Source: Cytophagaceae bacterium
Lineage (GTDB): Bacteria; Bacteroidota; Bacteroidia; Cytophagales; Spirosomataceae
DNA length: 64,000 nucleotides
Direction: 5' to 3'
Assembly (NCBI GenBank): GCA_027491195.1
Contig: JAIXWQ010000009.1
Coordinates: forward strand, 434,001 to 498,000
Within the stretch, counting starts at the first letter, position 1, and each line of letters opens with the position of its first letter. Below, piece by piece: positions 59,611 to 64,000 of the stretch. A program made the translations under genes and the position numbers. The notes beneath the pieces are model-generated. The model was not told the DNA's origin and made no database searches. It saw nothing but the letters and a program-made list of their open reading frames with translations.

Positions 59611-61139
59611 ATTTTTTTCATTTTAAGGTCCGCCTCAATCCCTCTTTCACTTGCTGTGGCGATGAATTCGTCAATGATAAGTTTGATGTCGTGATCCATG
59701 AAGTGCACTTTGGAAATATCAATAAACACTTCAGAACCCGCAGGGATCTTTCTTAAGGTCTCCTTTAGCGACATCTTGTGCAAGAAAGTTACGTCCTTTT
59801 GGAACTTAATCAATACTTCATTCCCGTTTTTAAATACCGAGAATACCGAAGTGAAATTCGTGATCATCACAAAAACTAATCCGACCAGGGTCCCGACAAA
59901 TATTCCCCACAATAAATCTACTCCCACGACAACCGCCACCGTAACCAAAAATGGAACCCATTGTTTCCAGCCTTCAGAAATTACCTTTTTGAACTCCTTC
60001 GGATGAGCTAGTTTATAGCCCGTGTACAATAATATACTGGCTAAGCAGGCTAAAGGGATTTTATTTAAATAGAGTGGAAGTAAAAGTACCGCTACCAATA
60101 AGAGAATTCCATGGAAGAATCCCGACATCCGCGTCTTACCACCTGCATAAATATTCGTAGAGGATCGAACGATAACGGATGTGATTGGTAAACCACCCAG
60201 TAAACCACTCACTATATTACCAGTTCCTTGGGCTAATAGCTCTCTATCAGGAGAAGAAATTCGCTTTAATGGGTCCAATGAATCACTCGCTTCTAATGAA
60301 AGTAGAGATTCTAAGGTAGCCACGATGGCTAAGGTAAAGGCGATGGAGTAGACTTTTGGATTTGAAAAAAATGTCCAATCGGGGGATACCAATCCGCTCC
60401 AAATTTCGCTACTTGATGCGAAAATAGGTAGATTTACCATGTGGTCTTTTGAATTTCCTAGGAACCAATCTGACGCCCAAAATGGGAAGCTTTCATTGAT
60501 CGCCACACCCGTTAATACCACGAATAAGGAAGCAGGTAATGCATTCATCCACTTGATTGTCTCTCCTAATTTTGTCCATGAAAACAGAATAACAAGACCA
60601 ATCAACGAGATCAATAAGGCCCCTATTTTAATGTCCGCTAGGGATTTTAGGATTTCTGAGAAGGTATTTTCTCCATCTTTTTGGTCAAATTCAAACTCGC
60701 CTATAAAGTCCAAATCATCCCCGATGGCATGTGGAATCTGTTTCAAAATAATCACAATTCCGATGGCAACGAGCATTCCTCGAATGACAGAGGAGGGGAA
60801 GAAACCACCTATTTTTCCGAGTTTTAGTAAACCTAAAATAATTTGAATTCCACCCGCGAGAATGACAGCTACTAAAAAGCCGGGGAATGAACCTAAATCT
60901 GTGATGGCGTTTGCCACAATAATGGTTAAACCTGCAGCGGGTCCACTCACGGATAATTCAGATCCGGATAAAAGAGAGACTACGGTACCTCCTATGATAC
61001 CAGCCACTAGGCCAGCTAATAAGGGCGCTCCTGAGGCTAGGGCGATGCCTAAGCAAAGCGGCAATGCGACTAAAAAGACCGCAATGCCTGATTTCCAATC
61101 CCCTTTCAAGAAGGATTGAATGTATGCTGATTGATTCAT
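59607..61139 (-). CDS. SulP-family anion (probably bicarbonate) transporter
   Basis: A 510-residue inner-membrane transporter with 10-14 helices. The N-terminal segment (Ser-Gly-Ile-Ala-Val-Phe-Leu-Val-Ala-Leu-Pro-Leu-Cys-Leu-Gly) and Ser-Gly-Pro-Ala-Ala-Gly-Leu near residue 65 are SulP hallmarks. A short STAS-like end (residues 450-510, Val-Phe-Ile-Asp-Ile-Ser-Lys-Val) replaces the usual full STAS domain. Coupled with carbonic anhydrase, the likely substrate is bicarbonate, as in BicA-like proteins; sulfate is an alternative. Confidence 0.92.
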   Translation of the reverse strand: MNQSAYIQSFLKGDWKSGIAVFLVALPLCLGIALASGAPLLAGLVAGIIGGTVVSLLSGSELSVSGPAAGLTIIVANAITDLGSFPGFLVAVILAGGIQIILGLLKLGKIGGFFPSSVIRGMLVAIGIVIILKQIPHAIGDDLDFIGEFEFDQKDGENTFSEILKSLADIKIGALLISLIGLVILFSWTKLGETIKWMNALPASLFVVLTGVAINESFPFWASDWFLGNSKDHMVNLPIFASSSEIWSGLVSPDWTFFSNPKVYSIAFTLAIVATLESLLSLEASDSLDPLKRISSPDRELLAQGTGNIVSGLLGGLPITSVIVRSSTNIYAGGKTRMSGFFHGILLLVAVLLLPLYLNKIPLACLASILLYTGYKLAHPKEFKKVISEGWKQWVPFLVTVAVVVGVDLLWGIFVGTLVGLVFVMITNFTSVFSVFKNGNEVLIKFQKDVTFLHKMSLKETLRKIPAGSEVFIDISKVHFMDHDIKLIIDEFIATASERGIEADLKMKKI

Positions 61140-61173
61140 GATGTTGTTTAATTAATGAAAAAATGGGTCAGAA

Positions 61174-62313
61174 TTAAACAATTAAATCAGGAGGGGTTTG
61201 TGGGGTATTTCGAACACCTTTGGTCAGTTGAAGACACATATCTGCTCTGGTTTTTAAATTTAATTCGGGAATGAAAAGGCAAAGGATTGCAAAATGAATA
61301 AGGTCGCCCTCCTCTGACGCATCATCTTCTTCGGAATCTTCGTCATCATCTGAGTCCATCGGAGGAAGATTCGTCGGTTTGTGTTGAGAGATCGGTTCTT
61401 TCGTTTGAAAAATAATCTTCGATTGCTGATCACGCTCCTGAATTAAGAGGGGTTCAGTCGTATCAAACTTATCCTTACCGTATCTCCATTCTTTCTTTAA
61501 ACGACCTCCACTTCCTACTTCGTGGTATTCTCTCCAACGACCTACCTTCACACTATCGTCCAATCGGCCATCCTCTTTCAAACTCCCATTCGGGTAGAAA
61601 GCATAATAGGTGCCTCTGATTTTACCATAAAAACGGGGAATGACTTCTTGGATTTTTTTCTTCGAAGCATCGTAATAATGTATGATGGAACCCGCGGTGA
61701 AGCCCTTTTCGTAATACACCTTGTTCTCGAGTTCATTCTCTGAACTATAATTTTCCCAACGCCCATCTTTCACTCCCATGTAATAAAAACCCTCTTCGAT
61801 CAGTTTTTGGTTGACGTATTTTTTAAAGGGTCCATGGCAGATTTGTGCATTTTTTGCGTCCTTCAAAGGGATTGTGACAACCCGCGATTGTGCTGGATCG
61901 AAGATGCTTATTTCTTGCGAATAAGGACTTATGGCCTCATCCTCGACATATTTCACCACATTTACCTCTTCCACCGTCATCCGAACTCCGCTACCATAAT
62001 TCCCTAACTTGTGCTCTGTTTTGATGCCGGCGTATTCGTCGCGTGGTTGCAGTTTTTTCTTAGCGGTCTTGACTATTTTTTTGCCTAAATCCTTTACGCC
62101 TAGACTCTCAATAAATGCCTTGCTATCTTCTTTGAATTTCTTCGCCTCTTCCACCTTGCCTTCTAATCCTGACGAAAATCGACCATTAAATAAGCCTTTT
62201 TCGTGAACGGAGGTGTCTATCAAAGGTTTGTTTGTTGTAATAGCGCGATTCTGTGCTTGAGTGGGAAGGTTCAAACAAAGTAGTAGGCCGAAAAGAAGGA
62301 CGCGCAAAATCAT
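61174..62313 (-). CDS. Secreted MORN/YwqK-like repeat protein with odd C-terminus
   Basis: A 379-residue exported protein (signal peptide residues 1-20, cleavage near Thr-Gln-Ala-Gln). The middle (residues 160-290) contains Tyr/Gly-rich repeats such as Gly-Phe-Tyr-Tyr-Met-Gly-Val-Lys-Asp-Gly-Arg-Trp-Glu and Tyr-Pro-Asn-Gly-Ser-Leu-Lys-Glu-Asp-Gly-Arg, matching MORN/YwqK-type motifs. Then a run of Asp/Glu (about 318-335) is followed by a 45-residue hydrophobic-to-polar tail that resembles nothing around it. The tail may be natural or reflect an altered reading frame near the acidic run; neither alternative frame looks convincing. Role unknown. Confidence 0.72.
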   Translation of the reverse strand: MILRVLLFGLLLCLNLPTQAQNRAITTNKPLIDTSVHEKGLFNGRFSSGLEGKVEEAKKFKEDSKAFIESLGVKDLGKKIVKTAKKKLQPRDEYAGIKTEHKLGNYGSGVRMTVEEVNVVKYVEDEAISPYSQEISIFDPAQSRVVTIPLKDAKNAQICHGPFKKYVNQKLIEEGFYYMGVKDGRWENYSSENELENKVYYEKGFTAGSIIHYYDASKKKIQEVIPRFYGKIRGTYYAFYPNGSLKEDGRLDDSVKVGRWREYHEVGSGGRLKKEWRYGKDKFDTTEPLLIQERDQQSKIIFQTKEPISQHKPTNLPPMDSDDDEDSEEDDASEEGDLIHFAILCLFIPELNLKTRADMCLQLTKGVRNTPQTPPDLIV

Positions 62314-62376
62314 AGGTGAGACCTAAAAATATTTCCCAAAACTACGAATTAAACTTATTACCTGACGGACTTTGTG

Positions 62377-62385
62377 TATTTTTGC
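62377..62385 (+). promoter_or_regulatory. -7 box of the GDP-fucose synthase promoter
   Basis: TATTTTTGC, a full TAnnTTTGC match ending 34 bp before the TTG start of the gene. Confidence 0.55.
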
Positions 62386-62419
62386 AAGGATTTTTTAGAG
62401 TCTTAAGTCGATTAATTCA

Positions 62420-63358
62420 TTGGAAAAAGAAGCAAAAATATACGTAGCAGGTCACCGCGGAATGGTGGGCTCCGCGATCGTTCGAAAATTACAGAGCCTA
62501 GGTTACACGAATTTGTTGTTAAAAACCTCAGCGGAATTAGATTTACGTGATCAGGTAAAAGTAGCCGAATTCTTCGCTACTGAAAAACCAGATTATGTGT
62601 TTTTAGCCGCAGCAAAAGTAGGTGGAATCGTTGCAAACAACACCTACCGCGCTGATTTCTTGTATGAGAATTTGGCCATCCAAAACAACATCATCCACGC
62701 TTCCTTCATCCATAAAGTGAAGAAACTACAGTTCTTAGGTTCTTCCTGCATTTACCCTAAATTAGCTCCTCAGCCGTTAAAAGAGTCTTATTTATTAAGT
62801 GGCTATTTAGAGGAAACGAACGAGCCGTATGCCATAGCTAAAATTGCCGGCATTAAAATGTGTGAGGCCTACCGCGCACAATATGGCTGTGATTTCATCT
62901 CCGTGATGCCTACGAATTTGTATGGCCCTAACGATAATTATGATTTAGAAAATTCACACGTTTTGCCTGCGATGATTCGTAAGTTTCATGAGGCCAAAGA
63001 ACGTGGGGATGCCTCCATGACGCTTTGGGGATCAGGATCACCTATGCGTGAATTTTTACACGCCGATGACCTAGCGGAGGCATGTGTCTATTTGATGGAG
63101 ACCTATAGTGATTCAGAATTAGTCAATATCGGAACTGGAATCGACGTTACTATTAAAGAATTAGCTGAGACAGTGAAAGGAATCGTCGGATTTGAAGGAA
63201 GCATTCAATGGGATACCAATCGTCCTGACGGAACTCCTCGCAAGTTAATGGACGTTTCTAAATTACATGGCCTAGGCTGGAAACATAAAATTGAGTTGAA
63301 AGAGGGTATTGCCTTAGCCTACCAAGATTTCTTAACGAATGTAAGCATTCGCAAATAA
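62420..63358 (+). CDS. fcl: GDP-L-fucose synthase
   Basis: A 312-residue SDR enzyme making GDP-L-fucose from GDP-4-keto-6-deoxymannose for surface glycans. Val-Ala-Gly-His-Arg-Gly-Met-Val-Gly near residue 10 (NADP site), Gly-Ser-Ser-Cys-Ile-Tyr-Pro near 107 and the catalytic Tyr-Ala-Ile-Ala-Lys near 136 are present. No ATG precedes the beta-1 strand in frame; the start appears to be TTG at 62420, 34 bp after a good -7 box. The gmd dehydratase that should supply its substrate is not in the window. A methyltransferase gene overlaps its stop by one base. Confidence 0.93.
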   Translation: MEKEAKIYVAGHRGMVGSAIVRKLQSLGYTNLLLKTSAELDLRDQVKVAEFFATEKPDYVFLAAAKVGGIVANNTYRADFLYENLAIQNNIIHASFIHKVKKLQFLGSSCIYPKLAPQPLKESYLLSGYLEETNEPYAIAKIAGIKMCEAYRAQYGCDFISVMPTNLYGPNDNYDLENSHVLPAMIRKFHEAKERGDASMTLWGSGSPMREFLHADDLAEACVYLMETYSDSELVNIGTGIDVTIKELAETVKGIVGFEGSIQWDTNRPDGTPRKLMDVSKLHGLGWKHKIELKEGIALAYQDFLTNVSIRK

Positions 63359-64000
63359 TGGAGGATAAAGAGTGGTTTAGTGCCTGGTTTGATTCTCCTT
63401 ATTACCATATTCTGTATGCAAAACGGGATGAAACTGAAGCTGCGCGCTTTATTTCCTCCCTGCAAGAAAAGCTACAATTATCCCCTGGTTCTCGCGTATT
63501 AGACGCCGCCTGTGGGAAAGGTCGCCACGCAATTACCCTACAAAGTCTAGGTTTTGTGGTGGACGCTTTTGATTTATCTCCGTCTAACATTGAAGCCGCT
63601 CAGGCCTTTGAAAACAAGGATCTCCTCTTCTTTGTCCACGATTTGCGCGAGCCCTTGCCTTTGCAAAATCAGTACGATGCGATCTTTAATTTCTTCACGA
63701 GTTTTGGCTATTTTGATGATCAACAAGATAACCAAAAAGCCTTCGACACCTTTTCTGGCGGTTTAAAAGACGGCGGCATTTTAGTCTTGGATTTCTTTAA
63801 TCCGACCTACGTGTTAGCGAATTTAGTTCCAGTGGAAACAATTGAGCGAGAGGGGATTTCCTTTCACATCAAACGCTGGTCTGAAAAGGGGTATTTGTAT
63901 AAGTCCATTGACTTTAGCGATCAAGGGAAAACTTATTCGTTTGTGGAGAAGGTGGAATTAGTCGCAAAGAATGATTTTATCTCTTACGCTACAAAAGCGG
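63358..64000 (+). CDS. Class I SAM-dependent methyltransferase (3' end outside window)
   Basis: The first 214 codons of a gene that runs off the right edge. ATG at 63358-63360 overlaps the fcl stop as TAATG, so it is translationally coupled. The SAM motif is Val-Leu-Asp-Ala-Ala-Cys-Gly-Lys-Gly-Arg-His-Ala near residue 47, with the acidic end of strand 2 at Val-Asp-Ala-Phe-Asp-Leu-Ser near 67 and Tyr-Asp-Ala-Ile-Phe-Asn-Phe-Phe near 105. The target is not predictable; position after fcl fits modification of a small molecule or a sugar, but this is weak inference. Confidence 0.88.
   Translation, partial: MEDKEWFSAWFDSPYYHILYAKRDETEAARFISSLQEKLQLSPGSRVLDAACGKGRHAITLQSLGFVVDAFDLSPSNIEAAQAFENKDLLFFVHDLREPLPLQNQYDAIFNFFTSFGYFDDQQDNQKAFDTFSGGLKDGGILVLDFFNPTYVLANLVPVETIEREGISFHIKRWSEKGYLYKSIDFSDQGKTYSFVEKVELVAKNDFISYATKA

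Noticed and set aside
1-64000. Mobile elements, prophage or defence islands
   Set aside because: No transposase, integrase, phage structural gene, restriction or toxin-antitoxin pair was seen; nearly all genes are housekeeping or envelope functions.

Overview
The window is a gene-dense chromosomal segment of a Bacteroidota bacterium, most likely order Cytophagales (a Spirosomaceae or Aquirufa-like genome would fit; the genus is inference). The evidence is a SusD-family lipoprotein, the gliding lipoprotein GldH, an LptD-type outer-membrane protein, Bacteroidota-style promoters (TTG, about 19-20 bp, TAnnTTTG), AT-rich start regions mostly without Shine-Dalgarno sequences, and DUF4293 and RicT family proteins. 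I see no rRNA, tRNA, CRISPR array, insertion sequence, prophage or plasmid function.

Layout. 1-2.1 kb: the end of a SusC/SusD uptake locus facing a histone-H1-like protein. 2.2-6.3 kb: a leftward cluster with an LpxH-type phosphatase, a MurG-like glycosyltransferase, a Tat-exported metallophosphoesterase and an SMR transporter, then a pirin. 6.26-7.9 kb: class II fructose-bisphosphate aldolase (fba) flanked on both sides by unusual repeats: 7-nt tandem tracts, and an array of ten mini-palindromes separated by a constant YTAGTC hexamer. 7.9-23.6 kb: one long ribosomal-protein operon in S10-spc-alpha order (rplC to rplQ, with secY, map, infA and rpoA). It begins with rplC rather than rpsJ, behind a leader of about 360 nt that can fold and has an attenuator-like U-run. 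It carries small hairpins in many intercistronic gaps and an internal promoter before rpsH. 23.7-31.1 kb: carA, a conserved protein of unknown function, a GlcNAc-kinase-like ATPase, a cytochrome-b5-like protein, a lipoprotein, thiL and a CapD/WbpM-type sugar-nucleotide dehydratase.

31-43.7 kb: a sphingomyelin-synthase-like PAP2 protein whose 5' end overlaps that of msrA, then lptD facing away from an amidase-MlaD-prmA run, a SNF2 helicase, and a DtxR-family repressor divergent from mntH with a shared palindromic operator. ribD is convergent with mntH. 43.7-54 kb: a leftward chain of tightly packed genes: recQ, purD, ricT (with a tandem-repeat tail), gldH, an Lrp/AsnC regulator, an RND efflux adaptor and pump, then ribD. 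54-64 kb: kdsD (probably starting at TTG), DUF4293, a CrtI-type desaturase, aspS, a carbonic anhydrase/SulP bicarbonate pair, a MORN/YwqK-like secreted protein, GDP-fucose synthase and a truncated methyltransferase.

Envelope biogenesis is a recurring theme: LpxH, KdsD, LptD, MlaD, amidase, CapD, GDP-fucose synthase and a PAP2 lipid enzyme. The least explained and most interesting sequence is the repeat-rich intergenic block at 7.6-8.3 kb between fba and the ribosomal operon.
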